This document shows positions 17,230 to 24,989 of a stretch of DNA of 64,000 nucleotides, piece after piece. The notes under the pieces are model-generated. The model had not been told where the DNA came from. It worked only from the letters and a program-made list of their open reading frames with translations, and made no database searches. The stretch is from Kastovskya adunca ATA6-11-RM4. GTDB lineage: Bacteria > Cyanobacteriota > Cyanobacteriia > Cyanobacteriales > Coleofasciculaceae. Each line of letters opens with the position of its first letter. The first letter of the stretch is position 1. The translations under genes and the position numbers were made by a program. The stretch lies in NCBI GenBank assembly GCA_019359445.1, contig JAHHHJ010000008.1, forward strand, positions 1 to 64,000, written 5' to 3'.

Positions 17230-17635
17230 TCAAAATTTCAGCGGTAATCTTTGTAACAAAAAAGCCCAAGCTTTCACACTGTAACGCAGTCTTCTAAAGA
17301 GATATTTTTTCCAGGTGAAGAGGATCTTAACCGTCTTCTAAGCCGTAGATAACCTAAATAGCAAATAATTATAAAGAGGTGTTTTACTTCAAATCTGACG
17401 GAATTTGAGTCCCTGCTGGTGCTTCTGCTGGGGACTTTTTTTCTTTTCTATTAACCCGCTAGTCCGCCTCAATATCTGGCTTCACCACATTGGCGTTGTT
17501 CATCTTGAATCCACCGCCAGAGCCATCAACAAAAAATCCGACCCTTCCCTAGTCGTTACTCTACTGGGTGCGGTAAGTTCCAACGCGATCGCTTAATTGA
17601 TTTATTGATGCCCTGACAGTTCACTGAACCTCGAC
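17230..17635. other. intergenic region with a possible small RNA
   Basis: This 406-base gap contains a plus-strand terminator-like structure at 17408-17442. The sequence from about 17340 is AT-rich, with TATAAA at about 17371. A short plus-strand transcript ending at the terminator is possible but unproven. A short frame at 17405-17596 overlaps the stem and is not convincing. Confidence 0.35.
17408..17442 (+). terminator. terminator-like stem-loop, plus strand, no gene upstream
   Basis: AGTCCC (17408-17413) pairs with GGGACT (17431-17436) and is followed by a run of seven T. The loop is long (17 bases). Neighbouring genes are on the minus strand, so it may end a small RNA. Confidence 0.45.
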
Positions 17636-18049
17636 TTAAAGAGACATGATTGCAGGCATCAAGATCGAGTCAATCACATGGATGACACCGTTATCCGTGA
17701 GGATATCTGGCTGCACAATTATTGCCTGATTGACCTTATAACCGTGGGACGTATCAATCTGAACGCTTGAACCTTCCATCGTTTCGGCTTCCTCTAGTTC
17801 CAGCAAATTATCGCTTCTGACATCACCAAAGAGAACGTGATAAGCCAAAATTTTCTTGAGCTTTCCAGGGTCTTGCAACAAAGAATCTAACGTTCCTTCT
17901 GGCAATCTGGTAAAGGCTTCATCTACAGGTGCAAAAACCGTAAAAGGCCCCTCACCTTTGAGGGCATCTACCAAGCCTGCGGCTTCCAGTGCCTGAGTCA
18001 GGGTGTTGAAGGAACCTGCATTGATGGCAGTTTCTACAATATCAGCCAT
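17636..18049 (-). CDS. fasciclin-domain protein without signal peptide
   Basis: This 137-residue protein is a single FAS1 domain from end to end: MADIVETAINAGSFNTLTQALEAAGL, then GPFTVFAPVDEAFTRLP, LKKILAYHVLFGDVRSDNL and NGVIHVIDSILMP. No signal peptide or membrane helix is present, so it is predicted to stay in the cytoplasm unless exported by another route. Short leaderless FAS1 proteins are common in cyanobacteria. The domain is clearly homologous to the secreted one at 14511-15182, so this is a local paralogous pair. An AGAG sequence lies upstream of the ATG. Its role is unknown. Confidence 0.92.
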   Translation of the reverse strand: MADIVETAINAGSFNTLTQALEAAGLVDALKGEGPFTVFAPVDEAFTRLPEGTLDSLLQDPGKLKKILAYHVLFGDVRSDNLLELEEAETMEGSSVQIDTSHGYKVNQAIIVQPDILTDNGVIHVIDSILMPAIMSL

Positions 18050-18148
18050 GAATTTCTCTGTTGCTCTCGTTATGTGTCCTGTTTAGGGATACAAGCAACT
18101 AGGCATCCTAAGCATCTTTCAAAGGGGTGAATTGGCTGAAGGAAGTGC

Positions 18149-18240
18149 TGAGTCCTGAGTCCTGAGTCCTGAGTGGGAAGAAAGGGTGAAGGATGAAGTA
18201 TGAAGTGTGAAGTGTGAAGGATGAAGTATGAAGGGTGAAA
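18149..18240. repeat. short tandem repeats, 7-bp units
   Basis: At 18149-18174 the unit GAGTCCT is repeated more than three times. From 18181 the 7-bp unit TGAAGTR (with TGAAGGR variants) is repeated about eight times. These are short tandemly repeated repetitive (STRR)-type sequences, part of the family also seen at 27917, 30880 and 33252. Confidence 0.8.
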
Positions 18241-18241
18241 A

Positions 18242-18312
18242 CTTCGACGTGAGACTTCGGCGTGAGCGCGGTTCCTGAGCTTGCCGAAGGGCAGTCGAAC
18301 GCTCAGCCGAAC
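18242..18312. repeat. palindromic intergenic repeat, same family as the one inside tnpB
   Basis: The stretch holds CTTCGACGTGAG, CTTCGGCGTGAG, CTGAGCTTGCCGAAGGGCAG and CAGCCGAACG, which can fold back in several ways. It interrupts the 7-bp repeat array and shares its key words with 703-803. Confidence 0.65.
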
Positions 18313-18361
18313 GTATGAAGTATGAAGGAGGTTATCAGTTTTCCTCATCGCCTCATCTCCT

Positions 18362-18465
18362 CTGCTCCCCTGCTCCCCTGCTCCCCTGCTCCTCTGCTCC
18401 TCTGCTCCTCTGCTCCTCTGCTCCTCTGCTCCTCTGCTCCCCTGCTCCTCTGCTCCCCTGCTCCC
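18362..18465. repeat. 8-bp tandem array CTGCTCCY
   Basis: About thirteen copies of CTGCTCCC or CTGCTCCT run without a break up to the stop codon of the ABC ATPase gene (minus, 18466). On the minus strand the array is purine-only in long stretches and lies just after the stop codon. Confidence 0.9.
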
Positions 18466-19458
18466 CTAATGGCTGGAACTAATTCCTCGTTTCTGAAGTT
18501 GCTGCATGAAGAAATCTTCTAGGGAAGTGCGGGCGAGGTTCATTCCTAGTAGTTGGGCACCCATGAGGCGGAGACTACCGATAAACTCTTGGGGATCGCC
18601 TTGTAAGTAGCCGTACCAACATTCATCTTCAAATGCTAGATTGGGAACCCAGCGCTTGAGAACATCTAAATTGCCGCCGACGCCTTGGACTTGGTAGGTA
18701 TCAGCAGTGCCTAAGAGTTCATCTAGAGAACCCACACAGATGAGTTCGCCTTGAGCCAAGATAGCAATGCGATCGCAAATTTGCTCGACTTCTGCCAACA
18801 CATGGCTATTAAAGAAAATCGTCTTCCCTTGGGCTTGCAGTGAGAGAATAATTTCTCGCACCTGGTAACGTCCCGTAGGATCAAGCCCTGACATCGGCTC
18901 ATCGAGAAATACTACTTCCGGGTCATTAATTAGCGCCTGCGCTATGCCAATTCGTTGCAGCATCCCTTTGGAATACTGGCGTAGCTGCTTTTTGCGAACC
19001 ATCGTCGGGCTTAAACCAACTAATTCCAGCAAGAAGGGAATCCGCTGGCGTTGCACGGATGAGGGGAGATTAAATATTCCAGCAACAAATTTTAAAAACT
19101 CCCAGCCAGTCAGGTAGTCATAGAAGTAGGCGTTTTCTGGCAAATACCCGATGCGTTGCTTTACCTGGGGATTGCCCAGAGGTTGCCCCAGTAACAAGGC
19201 GCGTCCGGAGGTGGGGCGGACAATTCCTAGTAGAGTCTTGAGTAACGTCGTTTTCCCTGCACCATTAGGCCCTAATAAGCCAAAGGTTTCCCCTGGATAC
19301 ACTGTCAGCGTGCAGCTTTTTAGAGATTCAACTTTTTGACTTAGCCAAAAGCCAGTGCGATACACCTTCCTCAGTTCAGAAGTTTGTACTACAGGTGATT
19401 GGTTAGTGTATGGGACATCTTGCCCGCCTTCAAAAGGCAAATCAACGGTCGAATCCAT
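18466..19458 (-). CDS. ABC transporter ATPase subunit, no permease adjacent
   Basis: This 330-residue ATPase has Walker A GPNGAGKT (63-70), the signature-like QYSKGMLQRIGIAQAL (161 on), Walker B EVVFLDEP (181-188) and SGLDP. The H-loop is FFNSHVLAEVEQICDR. This YSKGMQQR type is typical of the CcmA/NatA/GldA group that energises ABC-2 exporters of polysaccharides, lipids, sodium or drugs. The last 90 residues form the extra C-terminal domain of the group and end TSLEDFFMQQLQ. The permease is not in the window: the next gene upstream is divergent and the tail of this gene meets the 8-bp array. The first 27 residues are non-conserved, so the true start may be later. Confidence 0.9.
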   Translation of the reverse strand: MDSTVDLPFEGGQDVPYTNQSPVVQTSELRKVYRTGFWLSQKVESLKSCTLTVYPGETFGLLGPNGAGKTTLLKTLLGIVRPTSGRALLLGQPLGNPQVKQRIGYLPENAYFYDYLTGWEFLKFVAGIFNLPSSVQRQRIPFLLELVGLSPTMVRKKQLRQYSKGMLQRIGIAQALINDPEVVFLDEPMSGLDPTGRYQVREIILSLQAQGKTIFFNSHVLAEVEQICDRIAILAQGELICVGSLDELLGTADTYQVQGVGGNLDVLKRWVPNLAFEDECWYGYLQGDPQEFIGSLRLMGAQLLGMNLARTSLEDFFMQQLQKRGISSSH

Positions 19459-19641
19459 GGCTTTTCAGTGCGACGCTAGCAACTAAATCTATTGATTCCC
19501 TATTTTGCCGAGTTTTCGCTCAGTTTGAAATTCCGTCAAAATGCCTGCTGCTAGATCTTAAGTTGAATGAGGACTCTACTGTGCAAGGGGTGAGACAACG
19601 ATACACTAGGCGCAGGCGTGTCGTGGCAAAGGCAGAAGAGC

Positions 19642-19836
19642 ATGAATCGCGAAAAAATTGTGGCAATTATTACTGGGGCAATTTCGATATTACTGGCGAT
19701 CGCCTACCTAATTATTGTCCAGCTACTAGACTTCCGAGGTGAGATGTTACCAGCTCCGACTAGTCAGTTACCGTCGGGAGCCGAAGTCACAGTGGTACAG
19801 CTAGTTCCCACCAACTACCAACTAATAAAGCCTTGA
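19642..19836 (+). CDS. small membrane protein, function unknown
   Basis: The frame from ATG at 19642 encodes 64 residues: MNREKIVAIITG, then a hydrophobic helix (AISILLAIAYLIIVQLLDFRG), then a short extra-membrane tail with Pro and Val. AGAAG lies 5-9 bases before this ATG, so it is preferred over an in-frame GTG at 19618. It is divergent from the ABC ATPase gene and 74 bases upstream of sodA, so it could share a transcript with the latter. Its form is that of a short conserved cyanobacterial membrane protein; I cannot name a family. Confidence 0.6.
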   Translation: MNREKIVAIITGAISILLAIAYLIIVQLLDFRGEMLPAPTSQLPSGAEVTVVQLVPTNYQLIKP

Positions 19837-19910
19837 GGTAGAGGATTTATTCGTTGTTGGTTGTTATAGAGTTACCGGAGAAGCTACCGCTACTGACAAA
19901 ATTTTCGATT

Positions 19911-20666
19911 ATGGCTTTAAATCGTCGCAATTTCCTGTTTCTTCTAGGTGCTACAACTACAGCAGCGTCATTGGGCTATTTTTCCAGTAAAGCTAGCGCA
20001 CAGCCGTTACAACTACTGACTGGAGACGAAGAGAGTGAGGATAGCGAGGTATTCCAACTGCCGCCGCTACCTTATGAGTATGACGCCCTAGAACCCTACA
20101 TTGATGCTGAGACAATGCGGTTCCACCACGACAAGCATCACGCAGGTTATACCAAAAAGCTGAATGCAGCTATCAATAAACACTCAGAACTCAAAAACAT
20201 GAGTGCAGAAGACTTGCTGCGTCAGATTGCTCGTCTCCCTGAAGATATTCGCGCCACTATCCGCAATAACGGCGGTGGGTATGTCAACCACAAGATGTTT
20301 TGGGAAATCATGAGTCCTGATGGGGGAGGAGAACCAATCGGCGCGATCGCTACCGCCATCAACTCCAACTTTGGTAGCTTTGACAACTTCAAAGAACAAT
20401 TTAACGCCGCCGGAAGTTCCCGATTTGGTAGTGGCTGGGCGTGGCTAGTGCTGAGTCGCGATGGCAAACTAAAGACGCTCAACACCCTTAATCAAGACAG
20501 TCCCTTGATGGAAGGTATGTATCCGATTATGGGGAACGATGTTTGGGAACACGCTTACTACCTCAAATACCGCAACGATCGCGGCGCATATCTCCAGCAA
20601 TGGTGGAACGTCGTCAACTGGGAAGAAATTAACAGGCGCTTTGAGCAAGCTAGCGCTACAGTCTAG
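19911..20666 (+). CDS. sodA: manganese superoxide dismutase, probably Tat-exported
   Basis: This enzyme converts superoxide to hydrogen peroxide and oxygen. Metal ligands by alignment to E. coli SodA are H72 ([11 protein letters not shown]), H127 (VNHKMFW), D210 and H214 (DVWEHAYY). The words [10 protein letters not shown] and NQDSPLM are manganese-type, unlike iron-type NAGNPL. The N-terminus from the ATG at 19911 is [21 protein letters not shown] and then ASAQ. A twin-arginine pair before a hydrophobic core and an AxA-like site suggests Tat export or membrane anchoring. The longer frame from 19854 adds 19 unrelated residues, so the later start is preferred. At 251 residues it is a normal SOD plus a leader of about 48. 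Confidence 0.93.
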   Translation: MALNRRNFLFLLGATTTAASLGYFSSKASAQPLQLLTGDEESEDSEVFQLPPLPYEYDALEPYIDAETMRFHHDKHHAGYTKKLNAAINKHSELKNMSAEDLLRQIARLPEDIRATIRNNGGGYVNHKMFWEIMSPDGGGEPIGAIATAINSNFGSFDNFKEQFNAAGSSRFGSGWAWLVLSRDGKLKTLNTLNQDSPLMEGMYPIMGNDVWEHAYYLKYRNDRGAYLQQWWNVVNWEEINRRFEQASATV

Positions 20667-21007
20667 TTTATTAACGGCTGTTTCATTCTCAAGACGCCGA
20701 CACCCGATTTTGTGTCCATGGGTGTTAACTTAAGCGGACATTCCTCAAACCTCTGAATTTTTCTCTCACCCTGGCTCCCCTTCCCGAAACTTGGGAGTCA
20801 GGGTTTCCCTATAAGGTTTAGGGAGCTGAAATTTTTACGGGGCGCTGTGTCTTTGGCTCATGGGAAAAATCGGTAGTCAAAAGATTATCAATTTAGAGGC
20901 GAAACCCCTCCATCTTTCGATTGATCATTACCTTTAGTGGTAACCATCACAAAGTAAGGTGTTAATCTTTTAGTAACGTCTTCCCAAGTTTTTCACTTTT
21001 GAGCCTC
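20667..21007. other. intergenic region between sodA and the regulator pair
   Basis: This 341-base gap contains the stem-loop at 20768-20804. Downstream of it, the sequence from about 20935 is AT-rich and likely holds the promoter of the regulator gene. No coding frame is seen. Confidence 0.4.
20768..20804 (+). terminator. strong stem-loop after sodA
   Basis: ACCCTGGCTCCC (20768-20779) pairs with GGGAGTCAGGGT (20793-20804) with one mismatch. It follows sodA by about 100 bases. There is only a short T run, so it may be a weak terminator or an mRNA 3' end stabiliser. Confidence 0.45.
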
Positions 21008-21685
21008 ATGAGAGTCTTAGTAGCAGACACCAACCAAGCTTTGATAGAAAAATTAGTCCGGTATCTGACGCGGCACAACTATGTCGTTGATGTAGCCAAT
21101 GACGGAAAAACCGCTTATACATGGGCAACACATTTACCCTATGATGTGATTTTGCTAAACTTAGACTTGCCAGAACTAGACGGATTTAGCTTCTGTCGAA
21201 AGCTGCGTCAAAATGACATCCCTAGTCCTATTCTCATTTTGAGTGCTTTAGGAGGAGTGAAGGACAAAGTCAAAGGTTTAGATGCTGGGGCAGATGATTT
21301 TGTTATTGAACCCATTGATTTGGAAGAAATAGCGGCTCGCATCCGGGCATTACTACGCCGGGCAAAGGTTTTAGCACCGCTAGTACTGGAGTATCAAAAT
21401 CTTCTCCTTAACCCCGCAACCTGTGAAGTCAGGTATGAGGATAGTTTTTTGAACTTAACGGCGATAGAGTTTCGCTTGCTGCAGTTGTTTCTGAAAAACC
21501 GCGATCGCGTTTTTAGCAACACTACCATTCTCTCCCAACTCTGGAATGAGGCAGATGCTCCCCAAGAAGATACCGTAAGAGCGCATATTAAACGCTTACG
21601 CAAAAAATTGGATGAGGCTGGTGCGCCAAAACACCTAATTGAAACGGTTTATGGTTTAGGCTATCGCCTACAAAAAAAGTCTTAA
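21008..21685 (+). CDS. OmpR-type regulator with degenerate receiver domain
   Basis: The protein (225 residues from ATG 21008) has a receiver domain (1-115) and an OmpR-type winged-helix DNA-binding domain (about 125-224, ending HLIETVYGLGYRLQ). The receiver is degenerate. The phospho-acceptor is asparagine, N51 in VILLNLDLPELDG. The conserved lysine of the KP motif is glutamate, E101 in FVIEPIDL. The acidic pair is reduced to D7 then T8. It should not be phosphorylated in the normal way and may act as an atypical regulator, constitutive or ligand-controlled. The in-frame TTG at 20999 adds three residues and is less likely. A paralogue with no receiver follows 83 bases later. Confidence 0.9.
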   Translation: MRVLVADTNQALIEKLVRYLTRHNYVVDVANDGKTAYTWATHLPYDVILLNLDLPELDGFSFCRKLRQNDIPSPILILSALGGVKDKVKGLDAGADDFVIEPIDLEEIAARIRALLRRAKVLAPLVLEYQNLLLNPATCEVRYEDSFLNLTAIEFRLLQLFLKNRDRVFSNTTILSQLWNEADAPQEDTVRAHIKRLRKKLDEAGAPKHLIETVYGLGYRLQKKS

Positions 21686-21768
21686 TGTCCTTAGACTTAC
21701 CTCAAGGCAGGTGTAGCACTATACATCAGCAATCCTAGTATGTAGTTCTATCTGTGAGAGCAAAAAGT

Positions 21769-22362
21769 ATGGAGAGTACGGACAATGTACTTAAGGTCGA
21801 GAGATTCCCACAAACTGACCTGATATCTCCCCTCAAAGATACATTGACTAGGGAAAACATTCTCAGTGAACAAACCTTTAAACGAGTTTTAACCTCTGGA
21901 AAAATCCGCAGAGAAGCCCTCCAAATGCGCTCAAAAGCGATAGAAATGCGTGCTAGAGCGGTACAAATGCGCGAGTTTTCCCAACACGTTTATAAGAATC
22001 TCGATAATTTAAAAAAGTCAGTTCTCCACATGGAGAGTTTAATGACTCCAAAATCGGCTAGCCCTTCCCAGCTCACATGGGGAGAGTTGCAGCTCGATAC
22101 AGAAAGCTTTCAAGCTGCCTATAGCGGTAAAGCCCTAGCCTTGACGGCAAAGGAGTATCGTTTACTCCAGCTCTTTGTAGAACATGGTTACCGCGTGTTG
22201 AACCGCGAGCAGATTCTTCAGCATTTGTGGACTGACGAAACTGCCCCCAAAGAAGATACCGTTAAGGCACACATCAAGCATTTACGGAAGAAACTAAACG
22301 CTGTAGGCGCACCTAGTGACTTCATTGAAACCGTCTACGGCGTTGGTTATCGGCTCAAATAA
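21769..22362 (+). CDS. winged-helix transcription factor lacking a receiver domain
   Basis: The C-terminal part (about 97-197) is an OmpR-type DNA-binding domain: LTWGELQLDTESFQA, LTAKEYRLLQLFVEH, REQILQHLW, DTVKAHIKHLRKKL and FIETVYGVGYRLK. It closely resembles the regulator just upstream (DTVRAHIKRLRKKLDEAGAP there). In place of a receiver, residues 1-95 are mostly helical. They include a methionine- and arginine-spaced segment (REALQMRSKAIEMRARAVQM) that looks like a coiled coil for dimerisation. The ATG at 21769 is chosen over the in-frame GTG at 21754. It probably arose by duplication of the DNA-binding half and may bind the same sites. Its signal input is unknown. Confidence 0.85.
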   Translation: MESTDNVLKVERFPQTDLISPLKDTLTRENILSEQTFKRVLTSGKIRREALQMRSKAIEMRARAVQMREFSQHVYKNLDNLKKSVLHMESLMTPKSASPSQLTWGELQLDTESFQAAYSGKALALTAKEYRLLQLFVEHGYRVLNREQILQHLWTDETAPKEDTVKAHIKHLRKKLNAVGAPSDFIETVYGVGYRLK

Positions 22363-22775
22363 ATCCTAATTAGCTTTTTTAGAGTAGAACTCACAAAAAA
22401 CTCACGTAGTCAGGTCAAAGTCACAACCCTTTCCCCTGCCAGAGAAAGTTTTTAGATGCATCTACATAAGTCCTTCCAGACCACTTCAGACTCCGGACTC
22501 GTTTCAGGTTAGGCTCCTAGGAGCTAGATACACCAGCAGGGAATGATTGTTTCTCTCCTACCCGTAGAGGCAATGCACAGCCCTTGCCCCTACCACTTAG
22601 AGTTTCCAAAAAATGCTTTATTGCGATAAATGAGAGAATATTAACTTTCCTTAACTTGTTTATCTGTCTTCCCGACTTTTTCACATTCTCCTTATAGCGT
22701 TAAAATATAGAGGCATTATAAAGCTCTCATAAAGTCTCTAATGTTGAACCTGACGCAGTGAGGTCGTGAACCAGC
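22363..22775. other. intergenic region upstream of the pentapeptide gene
   Basis: In this 413-base gap a near-perfect palindrome around TAGGCTCCTAGGAGCTA lies near 22510-22526. A possible promoter (TTCACA near 22679 and TAAAAT near 22700) precedes the pentapeptide gene. No coding frame is supported. Confidence 0.35.
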
Positions 22776-23210
22776 GTGAAAAGTACGGATGTTCAAGAAC
22801 TGGTCAGTCGCTATGCAGCAGGAGAACGAAAGTTTCATCGCCTTAAGCTGATCGGTAAAGACCTGAGAGGAATAAATCTACATGGCGCAGACTTACGTGG
22901 TGCCAACTTGATTTGCGCCAACTTGAGCGGAACCAACTTGGATGAGGCAAATCTGAGTCAAGCAAACCTCACCCTCGCCAATCTCACAGGGGCAAACCTG
23001 AAAAAGGCAAATCTTTCTCAAGCAATTCTCAGAGCAACGGATCTCAGCCAAGCCAACTTAAGCGAAGCCAATCTGATTAATGCAGATTTGAAGCAGGCAA
23101 AGTTCACCAACACTAACCTGGATAAAGCCAATTTGAGTGAGTCAAGATTGGGGCGAACCGTTCTAAGTGCCTTAATCTTCCCTCAAGAAACGAGCGCTGC
23201 ATTTAATTAA
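22776..23210 (+). CDS. pentapeptide-repeat protein
   Basis: After a 28-residue N-terminal part (MKSTDVQELVSRYAAGERKF), residues of about 29-130 are tandem A(D/N)LXX repeats (LRGANLICANLSGTNLDEANL and so on), about 20 in all. They should fold as a right-handed quadrilateral beta-helix. Such proteins are abundant in cyanobacteria; roles proposed include protein binding, DNA mimicry and structural work in thylakoid lumen or cytoplasm. No signal peptide is present. The start is a GTG; a GAGG about a dozen bases upstream may serve as the ribosome site. The function is unknown. Confidence 0.9.
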   Translation: MKSTDVQELVSRYAAGERKFHRLKLIGKDLRGINLHGADLRGANLICANLSGTNLDEANLSQANLTLANLTGANLKKANLSQAILRATDLSQANLSEANLINADLKQAKFTNTNLDKANLSESRLGRTVLSALIFPQETSAAFN

Positions 23211-23327
23211 TAATTTTGTTGGCTAGCTTCACCCCTACCTTCCTTTAAAAAAATATTGAATCAAACCCATAGATGCTGCTAGCCTGACCAAAGACAAAAC
23301 AGCCAATAACATCAGGATTGAAGAACC

Positions 23328-23600
23328 ATGACTCAACTCATTGATAATTTACCGGCTGAATCTCGACAAATTCTTTGCTGCTATTGCAACGGGACTACCC
23401 AAGTTCAAATTGTTCGCATTACCAATATTCCTCACTGGTATTTTGAGCGAGTCGTTTTCCCTCAGCAACGTCTCTTATTTAGTGCAGTACCAGAGGCAAA
23501 GCTGCAAATCTATACAACAGAAGCGGTTAGTGCAACTATAGGGGATAATATTTTGTGCGATCGCCTACAGGTTGAAGAAAAAGAATTAGTTCATCACTAA
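23328..23600 (+). CDS. DUF1830-family protein
   Basis: This 90-residue protein matches the small cyanobacterial DUF1830 type. It has ILCCYCNGTTQVQIVRITNIPHWYFERVVFPQQRLLFSAVPEAKLQIYT, with the adjacent Cys-Cys and a third Cys near the N-terminus. It is soluble and lacks membrane segments. The family has no known function. It stops at 23600, just before the damaged glycosyltransferase reading frame. The ATG follows the sequence GAAGAACC, a moderate ribosome site. Confidence 0.8.
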   Translation: MTQLIDNLPAESRQILCCYCNGTTQVQIVRITNIPHWYFERVVFPQQRLLFSAVPEAKLQIYTTEAVSATIGDNILCDRLQVEEKELVHH

Positions 23601-23719
23601 ACTTCCCCCACTGCCGACAACAGCTAATCATTTTTACCCGCTACCCCGAAGCGGGTAAAACAAAGACACGCTTAATCCCCGCCCTTGGTGCAGAAGGAGC
23701 AGCTACACTACAGCGTCAG

Positions 23720-24223
23720 ATGACAGAACAGAAGCTCGCAGAAGCGCAGAAGCTGCAAGCGAGCGACTCACTGTCAGTAGAAGTGCATTTCACCGGGGGC
23801 GATGAACAACGGCTGCAAGAGTGGCTGGGGACAAAATTGACTTATCGGCAGCAAAGTCAGGGAGATATTGGTTCCCGGATGGCAGATGCGTTTCAGCAGG
23901 CTTTCCAAGCGGGGATGGAGAGTGTGGTGCTAATTGGGATAGATTGCCCAGACTTGGATGCAGAGTTGCTAGGGAAAGCCTTCCAGCTACTGCATCAACA
24001 TGACTTGGTGCTAGGGCCAGCCGCAGATGGTGGGTATTATTTAATTGGGCTAAAACAGTTATTTCCGGAACTCTTTAGCGGGATTGCCTGGAGTACGGCT
24101 GCGGTTTTTCCAAAAACAGTGGAGATTGCTCAAAACTTGGCGTTAGGAGTTGCTTATCTTCCCCAACTGCGGGATATTGACCGTCCGGAGGATTTGGCAG
24201 ATTGGGAGTCTGGTAAACTTTAA
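23720..24223 (+). CDS. TIGR04282-type glycosyltransferase, N-terminally truncated or start lost
   Basis: The 167 residues from ATG 23720 carry most of a TIGR04282-type glycosyltransferase (the 'arsenosugar biosynthesis' group). They include VVLIGIDCPDLDAELLGKAF, LGPAADGGYYLIGLK and LPQLRDIDRPEDLADW. The same frame stays open upstream to 23576. There it encodes LIIFTRYPEAGKTKTRLIPALG (23624-23689), the nucleotide-sugar binding N-terminus of the family. No ATG, GTG or TTG occurs between the TGA at 23573 and 23720. Either a rare ATT start near 23630 is used, or the start codon was lost and the protein from 23720 lacks an essential motif. The next gene is its usual partner. Confidence 0.7.
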   Translation: MTEQKLAEAQKLQASDSLSVEVHFTGGDEQRLQEWLGTKLTYRQQSQGDIGSRMADAFQQAFQAGMESVVLIGIDCPDLDAELLGKAFQLLHQHDLVLGPAADGGYYLIGLKQLFPELFSGIAWSTAAVFPKTVEIAQNLALGVAYLPQLRDIDRPEDLADWESGKL

Positions 24224-24289
24224 GTCGTCTCTCAGCTTTGACTCAGCTAAATCTCGTATTTTATAAGCTGATCCACTTTTCCCAGCGGC

Positions 24290-24982
24290 ATGAACGCACC
24301 AACTATCTCAATTATCCTTCCGGTTCTGAACGAAGCCGCAGTGATTGAGGCAAGCTTAAATCAGCTTCAGGATGTGCCAGCAGTGGAGGTGATTGTTGTT
24401 GATGGGGGAAGTCAGGATGATACAGTTGCGATCGCCCAATCCTTCGGAGCGAAAGTCCTGACGACGGCTGCTGTTGGGCGTGCCTATCAAATGAATGCTG
24501 GAGTCTGTGCTGCCTCTGGGGACATTCTGCTATTTTTGCACGCAGATACTCGCCTTCCGGCTGAATTTGACCGCTTAGTGCGCCAAGCTTTACAAACACC
24601 GGGAACCGTTGCGGGGGCTTTTGAGTTAAAAATTGACGCCAACCTGCGAGGGCTGCGGTTGCTAGAGAAATTGGTAAATTGGCGATCGCATTTTCTTTCC
24701 CTACCCTACGGAGATCAAGCCATCTTCCTCAAAGCCACCACCTTTCAAGACTTAGGCGGCTTTCCCAATTTGCCGATTATGGAAGATTTTGAACTGATCC
24801 GACACCTGAAACACCAAGGACGCATCGCCATCATCTCAACCCCCGTCCTCACCTCAGGACGCCGCTGGCAAAAGTTAGGAGTCTTGAAAACAACTCTGAT
24901 TAATCAGCTAATTATTGCTAGTTATTTGTTAGGTATTTCTCCCACAAAATTGAGACGCTGGTACAGTGCAGCCGGGAAGTAG
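24290..24982 (+). CDS. TIGR04283-type family 2 glycosyltransferase
   Basis: This 230-residue GT-A glycosyltransferase begins ISIILPVLNEAAVIEASLNQL, has VIVVDGGSQDDT and the metal-binding LFLHADTRLP (DxD-like). It then has the acceptor loop LPYGDQAIFLKATTFQDLGGFP and MEDFELIRHLK. The group is called TIGR04283, 'arsenosugar biosynthesis glycosyltransferase', and is normally next to TIGR04282, as here. The real substrate in cyanobacteria is not established. It lies 66 bases after the truncated partner on the same strand. The protein is complete and has no membrane segments. Confidence 0.88.
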   Translation: MNAPTISIILPVLNEAAVIEASLNQLQDVPAVEVIVVDGGSQDDTVAIAQSFGAKVLTTAAVGRAYQMNAGVCAASGDILLFLHADTRLPAEFDRLVRQALQTPGTVAGAFELKIDANLRGLRLLEKLVNWRSHFLSLPYGDQAIFLKATTFQDLGGFPNLPIMEDFELIRHLKHQGRIAIISTPVLTSGRRWQKLGVLKTTLINQLIIASYLLGISPTKLRRWYSAAGK

Positions 24983-24989
24983 GGAAGAA

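Noticed and set aside
17270-17440. Possible tRNA: an anticodon-loop-like CTTCTAA and a TTCAAAT
   Set aside because: The arms do not pair (a mismatch in the anticodon stem, no acceptor stem, no T stem), so a tRNA is not supported.
17405-17596. 63-codon plus-strand frame
   Set aside because: It overlaps the terminator stem and reads through T-runs (WGLFFFSIN), with no ribosome site.
18144-18465. CRISPR-like appearance of repeated units
   Set aside because: The units are 7-8 bp, contiguous and without spacers, so this is tandem repeat DNA and not CRISPR.
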